64,000 nt of DNA from Lycorma delicatula (GCF_047948215.1 NC_134455.1:153432575-153496574), one strand, 5' to 3'. Positions 43,951 through 56,559 are shown, counted from the stretch's first letter. Made by a program: numbers and translations. Notes: generated by a model not told the origin, from the sequence alone.

Positions 43951-45929
43951 AAAAATGAATTGTTTGAAACCACATATTCTTATTACATTTTGTTATGTAA
44001 AGGTAATTTAAAATTGAGATAAAACCACAGATAATACATCTCATTTCCCTATAAAGAATTAATGTACTTAACAACTTACAATTACCTCAACCAATATATT
44101 TAGTTGTAGTGCCATACGAAGCGCTGTGTTCGCAATTCAACATTGTATATATGGGACATTGTGGATAGTTGGCGGTAAAAACTTGAAATAGTTAATTCCT
44201 TATTTGAAGCTGAATTCGAAAATTCAGTTGGATAATTGTTCTGTAAATTACTGTTTAATAGATAATGATGGATAATACCTTACACAACTCTCTTATAAAC
44301 GTAAAACCAAGAATGGTTTTGTAGTGAAAACAACTTTTTAATATATAGTATATTGTATATAATTATAACAATATATAATACACAAATGTTTATATTTAAT
44401 ACCATGAAAATTAATAAATTTTAAATATTTATATAATTATGTTAAGAAGAGAACCAAAAATAACAGAAATTTTATAAAAGAAATTAATGCCTGTTAATCT
44501 AATGATTAATGATGTAGATCTTTTATGAATTTTGTAAGACAATTTTTTTAAATAAGTTTAGACAGTAAATGAGTACTTTTTGGTATTTGCACATGAAAAA
44601 AATCCTTTATATAATGGAGCTCTTAAAAGCAAATAAAATAGCATAGATAGCATTATATTACTGATTTTTAGAAAACATTATTATGTCTTAAGAGACATAA
44701 TGTGAAATCTTACATCCTTTAGAGCGTTTTTTATTCTTCAGTGCATGACTGCAAACTGACTTCTGATCCTGCCTGCAAGACATTTTCCTTCCTTTTGTCA
44801 TCACACACTATATTCATACACTCTTTCTTTTATTCTTAATCCATGTCTGAATCATTTTTCTTTTCAATTTGAGCAAAATCTGTTTGTTGTTAGTTTTTAT
44901 TTACTATAATAAAATGTTACAGAATAGTCTAATTTCACATTCATGTGTATGGTAGCTTTTCATACAGTCATACATACAATTTTTGAGCATAATTTAATTC
45001 TAGGTGATTGATGAAGAATTTGAGACTTCTTTTAATTAAATCCTGTACAGTTCCACCATTAATAATATATATTTAAACAAGAGCTAAGTAACTGAGTAAA
45101 AAATGTATAATCGAACAGTAAATTTTGTACCCAGCAGAGTACAGCTTAACTGCAATCTTTAGATAGACAAGGGAAAAGATCATAACAAGGAGCTATAAAA
45201 GAATAAACAAGTTGTTTTTGTTTTCATCAGAATTTCCATTCTGTTATGTCCTTAAATTCCATTCAATTACTCAGACACATTACGATAGTCATAAACTGTT
45301 GACTAGCCTATAGTGTCTGTTAAGGAATAAAAGCTATGCCTCACAAAGCTTCTACAAAATAAGTAGAGCTAATAAGTAGCAATACTTCACAATCAACTAT
45401 CTTATGCTGGTGTTCTACAGTCAATAATCCTCTTATTTCTTTACATGGTACATACAAAAAACAATGCTTCATAATTTGGGAGGTAATGGTATTTATTTTA
45501 ATTAATGACTTTTCAGTAAATGTCGGTGATTGGTTTATTATCAGTGAGAATGTTGCAAAATAGACTGAAACCTTTGTCACAAAATTGGACTACTACCACA
45601 ACAATATAAAACCCTGGAATAACCTTGACTTATATAATTTTTCAATTAAACCAGCAACAGAGAAATTTAGTTTCTGTGACAATACCCTACACACACAGTT
45701 TCTTTTTGGTTTTTTCTGCAAAATACAGTTTCGTGTATCATTGCTCGGAACAAAACTATGAAAAAAAAGACCTTTCAGATAACAAAAATATTAACAAAAT
45801 AAAATTAAAAACCATGATGAAAACTATGATAATAACAAGATTAAAACTAAAATAATAAAAGAAACATAACCAATAGGATAAAATATACAATACAAATTGC
45901 AAAATAAAATAAAAATTTATGGTTGCTTA
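43951..45929. other. AT-rich DNA, no gene called
   Basis: Frames at 45341-45580 (minus) and 45625-45855 (plus) have no motifs. The stretch at 44100-44180 is slightly GC-richer. Confidence 0.35.
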
Positions 45930-48900
45930 ACATTAAATTTTATGAAGTATATTGATACTTCTTAGAAGTAACAATACCCAGGCTAGTATATTCTTATCAT
46001 TGCCTAGGATGCGATGAATGCCCCTCGGTAATTGAAATTTACTATGTAAGGCCGCACAACATACGCAGTCCACAAAGATGTGGCACACAGTCAAGCAGCA
46101 GTTACATTGTACATACAGTGGTGCATTTTCTGCTGACATTAGGTACCTGTGAGTAGCTCTGGAATGTCCTAATTGCAATCGGCAGAGGACAACTTCCTCT
46201 CAACAAATTTTTCTGCATGAAGAGTCCCATAGCAACACCATACCTTTGATGTGTTGACATTTATTATCCACTGTAACAGTCATCTTGCCACCTTCTTTGA
46301 AGAGTATATTTAATAGAATTAATGAAATCCGTAGTAGTAACACAAGTGGTGAAAGACGGTTGATTACATACATCTTTAGCACCAGAACCTGCATGTTTGT
46401 TACCCAGGATTTCCAAATGGCTAGGGATCCAGCAAAAACTCATTTGTGTGTTGTAATCATTCAACTCGGTCATTGAATTATGAATTTCAGTGATGATAGA
46501 ATATCTAGAATAGCTGTTTTCTCAGGTGAGAATGTGTGGTTGTTTTGTTCTTCTACAGCCTGGAGTGCATTACACAAATTGCTACAAATAAGAATGTGAT
46601 AATGTTTTGACTTAATGACATTCAAAGTCATATTGGTGACATACAGTTCAGCATTGTAGACACTTGTAATACCAGGAAAACCAAACAAATAGGTTCTGTC
46701 ATTCACAACAAAAGTGCATCTAATGGTATCATTCTCCTTTGACCTATCTGTGTATGCTACTGCATCTGGGTTTGTCTTGGATAGAAAATGGTAAAACATT
46801 TGCTGAAAGATGATAGGAGTTAATTTTTTATTATATATGGTGAGGTCATAATTAAAATTTATGGAATCGAGTCTCCAAGCAAGATATGAACAGGGATAGG
46901 TTGGGAAAATGGGTGTGTCAAAATTTAAAAGGTACATTTAACCGCCAGGTATGAACATTCATTGGTGCTGTATTACATAGATGGTTTTCATATTGTTAGA
47001 AATGAATGTCTGCAAGGACTGCTTTAAGAACCAGATGATTTGGTTGTCCTTCAAGACAGGTAGAGTAAGATGTTAGCAACTGATCCCATCTATTCCAAAG
47101 TGATGGCTCACCGTAATCAACCAGTATGCTTGCGACAGGGTGTGATCTAAACACAACTGTAACAAGACAAAGAAAAGAGTGGTGTACAGCATCCAGCATC
47201 TTAAGCACAGTATGACGCATTTAAGTGTAGGCAATACAACCATAATCCAGACGGGATCGAACAAAAGAATAATAAAAACATAAATATACATGATTGGTCA
47301 GCTCTCCACTTGGTGCTGCTAAAGACTCATAGCATATCTAGAATTTTTAAACATCTTGCTTTTAACTGTTTTGTTGTTTGACCCACATGAGACAACTGTT
47401 GAAAAATAACTTAAAAATTTAACTTCAGGAAAGAAAGCGATTGGCTCTCCATGTAAAAACACTTGTGGAGTGAAAGGGTTGTTTCATAGACTAGAAAAAA
47501 TACACATTTTGTTTTTTCAGGAGAGAATGTGAAGCCAGTGACCTTGGACCAAGTTTCAAGGTGAGATATAGTATTCTGTAGTAGTCTCTCACCTGTGGCT
47601 GTTGAACGGGTTGTGATATATATAGCCAAATCATCAATAAATAGAGAACATGAAACAAGTGGTTGCACATATTTAGTAATCCTGTTGATGGTTATATTAA
47701 ACAAGGTGGCGCTTAATATACTTTCCTTGAGGTACTCCATTCTTCAAGATAATGCTATTCAACACAGAATCTCCAACATGAACATGGAATGTACGGCCAT
47801 TTAGGAAACCCCTAACAAAGCAAGTATGTTAACCATAACCCCCCATTTTTTAAGGATGTTTAGAATACCTTGTTGCCCTCCTGATGTCAAAGAAATAACA
47901 ATGAGCTGCTGGCAGAGCAGAAAAGCATTTTTGATAGTTGTTTCTAGTGATACCAGATGATTAATTGAAGATCGTCTTTGGCAGAAGCCACATTGTTCTA
48001 GAGATATCAGAGTGTGTTTCTCTAAATACCAGGAAAGCCTTTGGTTCACCATTCCTCTCCATCACTTTACACAAAACACTCATCAAGGAGACATGTCGGT
48101 AGTCTGAGGAGCATTCTTTGTCTCTACAAGGTTTAGATACTTTTTTCTTTCTTTTTCCTGCTTAGCCTCCGGTAACTACCGTTTAGATAATACTTCAGAG
48201 GATGAATGAGGATGATATGTATGAGTGTAAATGAAGTGTAGTCTTGTACATTCTCAGTTCGACCAATCCTGAGATGTGTGGTTAATTGAAACTCAACCAC
48301 CAAAGAACACCGGTATCCACGATCTAGCTTTCAAATCCATGTAAAAATAACTGGCTTTACTAGGACTTGAGCGCTAAGGTTTAGATACTAGTATGACAAA
48401 AGCTTCTGACCAGATGGATGGGAAGACTTGCATGGAGAAAAACCATTATACTAACGCAATAGGTGATGAAGTATTGAATTGGGAAGTTTTGAGAGCATAG
48501 TGAGATGAATGTTATCAGGTCCAGAGGAGGTGTCACATGAGTTTTTTAATGCATGCAAAAACTCATTGAATGTAAAGGGAGCTTTTTATTCATTGACTGA
48601 GTCACCAATTTTTAACGGTAATATTTCTATTCATATCTTATATCTCTGAAATTCATTAGTATATGATGAAGTTAAAGACACCAAACGAAAACAATCAGCC
48701 AGGTTAGTTGTAACTGCTGAAGGTGACGTAAGTTCTCCTTCATGAATAAGACCAAAGATAGACTATTTGTGGGATCTGCAAACTGCACGAAGTTTCCTCC
48801 ACACAGTAGATATGGGAGTAGTGCATGAGATGGCATTTACGTAATCCTTCCATGACTCTCTCCTAGTGTTTATGAACACATGACGACATACACTCTAGCT

Positions 48901-49310
48901 CTACGATACAAGTTTAGATGTTCATTTGTAGGTCTGCAGTTAAATTTACACAGTCCTGCCATCATTTCCTAATCGTGTTTTGGCAATCATCATTCCACCA
49001 GGGAATGAAGATATGTCTTTGATTTCCAGATGTTTATGGAATGAATCTACTAGAATTCTTGAGTTCCAGTGAGGTAAAAGAGGTAAGTTGATATAGGGCA
49101 TCAGCACTATTGTCACATTGTGATGAGAAGGCTTTATGGTAACTGTTTCAATTTTCTCTTTAATAATTCACCTCTGTGGTCTTTTGTTCACCACAGGATC
49201 GGCACCAAAAGCAATAATAATTGGTTTCTTGTCACTGCTGTGAATGTCATCACAGACAGACTAATTAAAATGAGGGAGTAAACTCAGTTTTCTCCATTAT
49301 GCACAGTTAA
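45930..49310 (-). pseudogene. Jockey-like LINE relic with RT and RNase H, split by a SINE
   Basis: From right to left, an endonuclease end (SSDKKPIII, about 49230) precedes the linker SWKDYVNAIS. The RT blocks FTFNEFLHALKNSCDTSSGP, VFPSIWSEAFVI, SKPCRDKECSSDYRHVSLMS and SLFIDDLAIYI follow (active-site Asp pair intact, about 47630). After FSPEKTKCVFF comes an RNase H with YTDRSKENDTIRC, VYNAELYV and CWIPSHLEILGNKHA. The C-terminal end retains some of the Cys/His region (CNCCLTVCHIFVDC, about 46080). At least eight shifts or stops are present, so it is dead. The SINE at 48142-48375 is inserted between the residues LVSKP and its continuation. Confidence 0.8.
48128..48389 (-). mobile_element. SINE copy 2, 5'-truncated, with 14-bp target-site duplication
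   Basis: The element body (48142-48375) aligns with the SINE at 26166-26461 but lacks the tRNA-like head. It is flanked by identical AAGGTTTAGATACT at 48128-48141 and 48376-48389. It lies within the reverse-transcriptase frame of the Jockey relic, and removing it rejoins that frame. This orders the events: LINE first, SINE later. Confidence 0.92.
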
Positions 49311-50261
49311 CTTCAGTAATTATAATAACGACACTCACTATTCTGGATTAATAAATGATTTATTTCTCTTTTATCAAAGTACAAACTATAAATACATTGC
49401 TGTATGTGAAACTAATACAACCTGCATTATAATCATTGATTGATGTGGAAAAATGAGATTAAATGTAAATTAAAAACTAATCATTTCTTAGAATTGAGCT
49501 TCAAGGAGATTCTTCAGACTTAATAATAACTCTGAAGATAACTAATGACAAGAGTAGAATAACTGAAGAAAGGGAATAAGTGGTTCATTCAATTCTTGCT
49601 AGTACATTTTATAAACAGAATATTTAATTTTGTATTTTGTATGTTTATTTTTTCAAATTTGGCAAATTTTTAAATTTCATACTCTTTAAAGTATTCTACG
49701 ATATTGCTTTTATGTGATATGTATATAGTGTGAATGTTTTCTTTAATTTCCTTTTTTGCAAGAATGTCCTCTTTCTAGAGTGATCAGCAAAGGTTGATCA
49801 TAACTTATTATTTGTAAGTGAAAGTATTCCCAGTTTGATTAATGTAATATTTGGTACAGTCAATGAAATTTAATTAGTATATTTCTATGTTGCTGTATCT
49901 GTTTTTTAAATAATGTGTAAGGTTTAATGTATTTTATGTTTTAAAGGCAACAATATAACCTTATATTCTCAAAGTTGTTAGTATTATATCTTGTCATTAG
50001 GTGATTTTGCTCTGCATTTTATGTAATACTTTGTCTATGAGTGTGGATATGTTGTATTAAGAGATACTCAATATTTCACTGTAAGAATACTGTAATCAGT
50101 TGATAAGAGTGTGGGCACTGTAGCATATATGAAACATTTATTTTATATTTTTATTATGTAGGATGATTAGATGTATTACAGATAAATGTGGCAGTTGCCA
50201 GATTTAGATTTTCAGTATAATTCAAAAGTTATATATGTAAATAAATATATATACAAATGAT
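49311..50261. other. AT-rich DNA, nothing recognised
   Basis: No coding frame, RNA gene or structured repeat was recognised. Confidence 0.4.
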
Positions 50262-50530
50262 ATCATGAAGTTCTCCCAGAAGCTAATAAAAGATTTTGCT
50301 TGGAATTCAGCAACCCTGATGAAATGAGGTTGTAATGAAATTTTTAGGATGTTAATGAAGAGGCAGAATTAGTGAATTTTTATGGTCTTTGACTTGAAAA
50401 ATCTAATAAAATAGGTTCCAGAACCGTTCCTACAGTAGTTTTACAGAAATCTGGAGTGAAAACCAATAAATTCAGATAAATTACCTGTTTTTTTATGTTT
50501 GACGTACAACAACTTTATTAAGTGAGAATT
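50262..50530 (-). repeat. Dispersed repeat A, copy 2
   Basis: The reverse complement aligns with 36625-36990 from AAAGTTGTTGTACGTCAAAC through AACGGTTCTGGAACCTATT to TTCTGGGAGAACTTCATG. It is shorter by an internal deletion near the end. Confidence 0.8.
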
Positions 50531-50789
50531 TAAATATAATTTAACAGTACAGAGGAATAACATGAATCTTAAAAAGATTAATTTCAGTAAAATAATATAA
50601 TGAATTTTTGAATTTATTGAATGTTCTGGTTTGGTTTGCTGTTGCAACATAGTTCCATTATTGGCCTCTATATTTTGAGAATATTAGAACAATTCCATCA
50701 ATATTATTACAGAGTAGACTGGTGATTTGATCCAAAATTTCTTTCAGCCTAAATTTGAACAGCATAACTCAATACAATTCAATATTTGG

Positions 50790-51160
50790 AAACTAGATAT
50801 TGCCACAGTCATGTTTGTTACTGCCAAATGTGGTATGGTTATTTTGTTTGAAATGTTTGACAGTTGCTTCATCTCTCAGTTCTATGATTTGTAATAGCCT
50901 GCAAAATCAGGGGGATCTTGCATATGTCAGATCAGGGGATCAGGAGTATGCTGACTTTTTCTTGTGGCAATATCTTAAAAACAATATATTTCACAACTGA
51001 AGCTGAAGGTTCAAATTATAGAGAAAGTAAGGGACATTACATCACAAATGCAACAAAATCTAATGGAAACCTTTGCTTGATAATTACAATTATACAAACA
51101 AAACAAGACAACCATGAAGAAATTGTTATAATAAAATGAATATTCAGTCTATAATTTAAA
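50790..51160 (+). pseudogene. Possible Tc1/mariner C-terminal relic
   Basis: The frame contains YADFFLWQYLKNNIFHN, close to the D-F-F-L-W-G-Y-L-K-x-x-V/I block that carries the last catalytic Asp. Downstream, NHEEIVI resembles the end of such proteins. The rest is too changed to align. Confidence 0.45.
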
Positions 51161-51809
51161 ATAATGTTTTTTTAAAAATAAAACCAATAAATAAATATTT
51201 TGAATTATCAACAAAATAAGATATTTTATTTCCAAAATAGGTAACTTCTTGTGTGTCATCCAGCAATTGAAATAAATATTGTAAACACATTAAAAACATA
51301 AACATTAGATTTTATTTGAATGAGCACTTATGTGAAACTATTTACAATGTATGTTTACATTTTACTTAAAATGGTACTTCTTTATCTTCTACTTTTTAAA
51401 TTTTATAATATAATATCATATATTTAAGGACTAATTATTGTTATGTAATACAACAGAAGATGCAAAAATCATTAATAATAATTATAAAATACTATACAGT
51501 TTAACAAGTGCTTATAAATTAACTCAAGGGGCACAACCAAAAAATTGAGGATAGCTACAAGACTGAAACAAATCTTTAATAAAATCTTAATATTTAATAA
51601 TATAAAGTGATTCATATAATATTCATGATTCTCCTTATTAATTATTAGAACAGAGCTGTTTCATTTATGTGCTGCAAGATAGCGCATTTTTTATCAGCCT
51701 ATACGATATTGCTTATAACTGTGTTGTCATTACTGTTATTGTTTCAGTATAGTGTCATCATTATGATTCAAAACGCAATAAACACTAGAGAAATGTCTGC
51801 TCATTGTGA

Positions 51810-52235
51810 AAAATACTGGATAACAAATTCAGTCACAGCAATACAAAGAGTATCCAGATGGAATTTAGTGTGAGCCAGACAGGAACAAAATGCATTGGTT
51901 TGTAGGTTGGAAACAACTGGTAATCTTCTAAGTGAAACTAGTAAATATTGTCTGACTAGACTGCTGAAGGTTACTGTCAATGCTCAGGTGAGACTTCAGT
52001 GGTCAGCCACTCTCATAAAAGTATCGGTCTCAGGAGAGCAGATTCTCATACTAGATGTGTCAAAATACTGTGAAGAAAATTAAGATAAGGTCTTATAGAA
52101 TGAAGGCTGTTCATGAATTGTTGGAACCTAATAAGGTTTATCACATTGTACATGATTCCTAGCAACCATTGTTGCAAATGCTGACATACTATCCACTACC
52201 AGGTTCTGATGAAGCCTGGTTTCACTTTTCTATAA
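51810..52235 (+). pseudogene. Tc1/mariner transposase relic, N-terminal half
   Basis: The plus strand carries ITNSVTAIQR (start of the first HTH), then ETTGNLLSETSKYC (the linker to the GRP-type region) and shifted second-HTH sequence. The first catalytic Asp block GSDEAWFHFS lies at about 52208-52232, and the SINE begins immediately after it. A C-terminal half of similar type is found at 53915-54240. Confidence 0.62.
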
Positions 52236-52497
52236 AAGGATGACCTAGTGGTGAACATGTCTTCTCAAATCAGCTTATTTAGAAGCCAAGAGTTCCAGCT
52301 TTCAAATCCTAATAAAGTCAGTTTTTTTTACACGGATTTGAATACTAGATCGTGGATACTGGTGGTTTGGTTTCAACTAACCACACATCTCAGGAATGGT
52401 CGAACTGAAGCTGTACAAGACTACACTTCATTTACATTCATACATATCCATTCATCCTCTGAAGTATTATGTGAAAGGTAATTACTGGAGGTGAAAC
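52236..52497 (+). mobile_element. SINE copy 3
   Basis: This aligns along its full length with the reverse complement of 26166-26461, from a degraded A box (TGACCTAGTGG) to GTAATTACTGGAGG. The B box region (CTTTCAAATCC) is mutated. Its orientation is opposite to the other two copies. It lacks an obvious target duplication and is the most diverged of the three. Confidence 0.85.
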
Positions 52498-52639
52498 CTC
52501 CATTTTAGTGCACAAGTGAGGATGTGATGGATCCCAACAAGTAACATTTAAGCAAAAATTTTAAAACAATTCATATTCAGATGCCAACATTTTTCAAAGT
52601 TCATTTGTCCCATACCAATTGTTTTGTAGCGACGAAAAT

Positions 52640-53710
52640 AAGATAATATGGCGCACTCCATTGTCTTCATCTCCATGATTTTGCAGACCAATTTGAATAA
52701 GATCTGTACAAGAAAAAGTATGTATCACAAAAGAAGAAATTAGTTATGTAGAAAATAAAATAAGTTCATTGGAAGGAACTAGAATCACACTAACAAACAA
52801 AACATTTTTGGTAAACCATGTCATGGTGCTGACAATGGTTGACACTAAAGTATGCAAGGCCAAACAAGCTATTTTAAGGCTACATACAAGGATTTTAATG
52901 ATTTAACAATGACAAAGCAGATAAATGAAGATTCTTTGAAATTCATTTTATCGATACTGCATGCCAGAATAAGACTGTTTAAAGACTCTTGCATATAAAT
53001 TGCCAGTAAAAAAATGGCGAACTCAAGTGATAAGCAAATCATTCAATAACAAAAAAAAAAAAAAAATGTTAATACAAGAAGAATTAAAACACAATTGGAT
53101 TTAATGAATGTTCCTAAAGCATGATTTGGAAATAACAATGATGGAAACACAAGTAGAAGATTTTTTATGGATTGTGAACTATCAGCGGCAATAACTGGCA
53201 TAGATTATAGACTAATATATCATCAAAAAGTAATTTTAGAGGCTATAACTAGTGGCCATAAAATGGACACTGATAAATTTCAGGTCTTTTGTTTAGACAT
53301 GGTGAAATTGTACGTGGAATTATATTCATGGCATCAATGATACATACTCTTCATAAAATATTAATCCATGAATCTATCATCATTGAAAAGGCTTTATTAC
53401 CCATAGGAATGATGTCAGAAGAGATTGCTGAGGCTCAAAACAAACACTTTCGCTTGTATTGTCAAGATTTTGCTTGAAGGTTCAGCAGAGAGTTCTGCAA
53501 TCTAGATGTTATAGATAGATTGTTGTTTAGCTTGGATCCCATAATAACAGGCATGCAACCTACTCTGAAAAAAATGAGAAAACTGTTCCTCAAAGAAACT
53601 GTCGAAATACTTCTTCCTGCTGAAACAGGGGTCAATCAGATTCATCTGATGATGAAGACCTTGCAGAAGGTGCACAAACATTTTCAGATGAGCCATGGAT
53701 GTCATCATAG
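52640..53710 (+). pseudogene. Transib (RAG1-core-related) transposase relic
   Basis: Across three frames the plus strand contains VENKISSLEGT and VLTMVDTKVCKA near 52750-52860. These are followed by FGNNNDGNTSRRFF, ITGIDYRLI, ILEAITSGHKMDTDKFQVFC and KLYVELYSW. After a frameshift, LHKILIHESIIIEKALLPIG and MMSEEIAEAQNKHFRLY follow, and a C-terminal acidic tail (SDSSDDEDLAEG) ends with TAG at 53708-53710. The HK-x-L-x-H...IGxxSEExxEAxNKxxRxY block is the segment of Transib transposases related to the RAG1 core, where RAG1 has its catalytic Glu. The order of pieces and the preserved SEE..EA.NK motif support the call, although the naming is from memory of the family. It is broken by stops and shifts. 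Confidence 0.66.
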
Positions 53711-53914
53711 GATAAATACCATTTTTTTTTTTTTTTAATTTAATATGTAATAAATTTCACTTATAATTAAAGTATGTATTTGATATTATTTTCAAACCTA
53801 GTGTGTTTTGCAACACTTTTTATGGTTAATTAGCCTACCCTACGATATCAATTATTATTATTTATAACAAAAAATAATATTGGCCAAGTTATTGAATCAA
53901 ATACCCAAATACCC
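53711..53914. other. Spacer with poly-T
   Basis: The stretch from 53720 holds a poly-T run and AT-rich sequence. Nothing was recognised. Confidence 0.4.
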
Positions 53915-54240
53915 CTATGTGCAAGGATACTTTCCAAAGGATGGCACCATGTGCTATACAACACAGGAGCCCAATGGTTTTGATTGAAAGTTTCTTTGAC
54001 AGCCCCACTATCTACAGAACTTGTGGTCACCCAGATTACCTGATTTATCCCCACCAGATTTTTTTCCTTAATAGTTATCAGAGAACAAAAGTGTACACCT
54101 CATGGCCTTGGACATTAGATGATTTGAAAAAAAACTATTATGCATGAAATCAATGGTATTGACAAGGCAACGCTTCATTGAACACTAGAAACATAAAATT
54201 ATATATTCAGGTGTATCTTAAGGAGGGCGGAAGACAATTT
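53915..54240 (+). pseudogene. Tc1/mariner transposase relic, C-terminal half
   Basis: Mixed frames give the catalytic QDG-ATCH-type block in degraded form near 53935 and the PRLPDLSPPDFFL block near 54030 (last catalytic Asp kept). They continue with SWPWTLDDLKKN and the terminal LKEGGRQFQHL near 54225, a typical C terminus for this arthropod group. It may be the other half of the relic at 51810-52235, separated by the SINE and Transib DNA. Confidence 0.62.
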
Positions 54241-55649
54241 CAGCACTTGATATAAAGTATTCTCCCAAAGACATTGTAAGGTTTATATGAATCACCTGGT
54301 ACAATAAATCAAGTTCATAATCTATCAATACTATATTAAAAAAAAAAATTATTCTATTAAAATTAAACTTCATTTGTTAATGTAATCCTAATAATAAAAA
54401 AAAAACTTCTACACACAAACTTCTAATGTGATCAAAAAATTCAAATGTTAGTCTTCCAAAAAATAACAATTTTATTTACTTCAAATGGCAATAACATCAA
54501 GCTAGATAAACTAATCATATGAAAATGTGTTAATTACTATTATATTTATAATATAAATACACAGTATAGACTGTATATTTTTGGCAATCATGAATTTGCA
54601 TGGTGTAAGTGTGAGAATAGACAAAATGTCTTTTAAATTTTGTATTTAGTGCATGTCTATCAATTTTGTGTAAATAGACAAAAAATAAATATATATTTTG
54701 CAAATTTCAAAAAAGTGCTTGCTTAAAAAACTCTTCAAAAGTTTATACATATTATTTTTAAATAGATTAAAAATAATATAAGCAGGTTCTGGATTTGAAT
54801 AACAATCAGTTATGGAATTTTAATAGAATTAAAATTCCTATATTTTATTTCTTCTAACAGGATGGCATCAGTAAGGTATGACTTTAAAAATTTCACCAAA
54901 TCCCTCTGGTCTAATGTAGAGAAATTAGGAAAACTTTATGTTAAGAGATAAAAACAGAATTTGTAAAAAGATTACACAAAAAACCTATATAAATCCTGAT
55001 CTATTCAATAAACATATTTTAGAAAAATTAAACAATTTACAATAGTTTACACAATAGTTAAACAATTTACATCATCAAAGTTAAACAAAAGGATAAGAAA
55101 GATACTGTTTGTAAATGAGGTACAGCAGAATATATGGAAAATGTTAGTTTCATTTTCAATATTTAGATAACAGGCCAAAAACATTAAATACAGATCTAGG
55201 AAATTTGGGATCACTTCAGCAAAAAGGCAGATAAAATTCTGATTTTTTCTATAAATAAACAGGTAAAATTTTCATAGATTTCTTCATATTTTTTTTTTAA
55301 GCATACAAATACACCAAACAGATTTCACCAGTTACCCAATCTAGATACAGTCATACACTTAAGTACAAATGTTATATTTCTTTATTAGTAACTAATGGGA
55401 AAACTGAACAATTTTCAGAGTTCTTGCTCTGTGAAATACTGGGCCCAGTTATGAAACTGAAAATTTTTAAGGGCAAATCAGTTTCAGAAGTTTTTGATCA
55501 ATTTTTACATTTAATAAAAAAATATATTTAAAAAATAATTGAAAATCAGTATCACATTATGAAACTTATAACAGATAGATTCATAATAAGTAAAAACCTT
55601 AAAATATACAGGTTATTGTACTTACTATACAAATTGTATGTGTGAGTAT

Positions 55650-55657
<8 letters not shown>
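54241..55657. other. AT-rich DNA, nothing recognised
   Basis: No coding frames or repeats worth naming. Confidence 0.4.

Positions 55658-55721
<64 letters not shown>
55658..55721. repeat. (TA)n microsatellite, about 32 units
   Basis: An uninterrupted TA run of about 64 bp preceded by (TG)3. It also creates an artefactual Ile-Tyr repeat frame on the minus strand. Confidence 0.97.
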
Positions 55722-55724
<3 letters not shown>

Positions 55725-56060
55725 TTCATCTTTATAATAGTTAAAATATTCTTTTATATTAGGATAAACTGGAAGTTTATATTTACAATAGCCGATTAAT
55801 AATGATAGACAATAAATAATGAACTTAACAATAAAGTAAATTAAAACAGTAAACAAATAAAAAAAAAAAAAAACAAATAATTTAATTATGTAGGAATGGT
55901 ATTGAATTTATCTTTGGTATACATTTTCTTCACAGCAAAACATTTTACATAATTACAATATATACAATATATCATGATTATTTACAAATGTTCAAGCAAT
56001 AATTATTAATCAATTCATTTACTTTTTTAATTATTTTTAAACTATACATGAGATAATATT

Positions 56061-56066
56061 TTTATT
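56061..56066 (-). terminator. Candidate poly(A) signal of gene B
   Basis: AATAAA on the minus strand lies about 88 bp past the stop codon of the gene B terminal exon. AATAAA-like words are common in AT-rich DNA, so support is only positional. Confidence 0.35.
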
Positions 56067-56153
56067 TTTGAAAAATATAAATTATATAACAATAATAATA
56101 ACTTTAAGCAAATCTTGCAGGTTAGAAAAATGATTTTTTTCAGACAAGAATAA

Positions 56154-56426
56154 TTACAAAAGGAAAATTCGCCTGTAAATAAGAAAGGCAATAGCTGCAA
56201 CTATAAAACCAATCAAAAAGTTAAAAAATGTATCTTTAAAACACTGGGAAGGAACATCATTTGATGATACAACTCCTGCTTCATTTAGCCGGTGATCTTG
56301 TCCATCACATATCATTTCTGTATCACCTTCATACAGTGGGGTTGTTAATTCATTACTTTCTCCATTATTTTCATCAAGATCTGTTTTATCACCAACATTT
56401 AAAGATTCTCTTGAAGGTTCCTCCCC
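56154..56426 (-). CDS. Gene B, last exon: acidic region and C-terminal tail anchor
   Basis: An acceptor (TTATTTTATTGTAG) opens a 273-nt exon at 56426 that ends with TAA at 56156-56154. It encodes 90 residues in phase 0. The first two-thirds are acidic and probably disordered (EEPSRESLN, DKTDLDENNGES, LYEGDTEMICDGQDH). The C terminus is a hydrophobic membrane helix of about 20 residues (FFNFLIGFIVAAIAFLIY) with the cap RRIFLL and no further lumenal domain. This is the layout of a tail-anchored protein of the ER or mitochondrial outer membrane. An ER ubiquitin-conjugating enzyme of the UBE2J1/Ubc6 type also ends in this way, but nothing of the catalytic domain is here, so no name is given. Upstream exons should be to the right of 56426. 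Confidence 0.65.
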   Translation of the reverse strand, partial: GEEPSRESLNVGDKTDLDENNGESNELTTPLYEGDTEMICDGQDHRLNEAGVVSSNDVPSQCFKDTFFNFLIGFIVAAIAFLIYRRIFLL

Positions 56427-56559
56427 CTACAATAAAATAAAGAAAGCTAAATTAGATTTTAAGATCAGATAATCATTTTCATTGTTACTACATACGATAC
56501 TTATAATAAAAGAGTAATTACTGATATTTATTAAAAAAAATCCACGAATATATATTTTT

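Noticed and set aside
55599..55856. Ile-Tyr repeat protein
   Set aside because: Translation of the (TA)n microsatellite.
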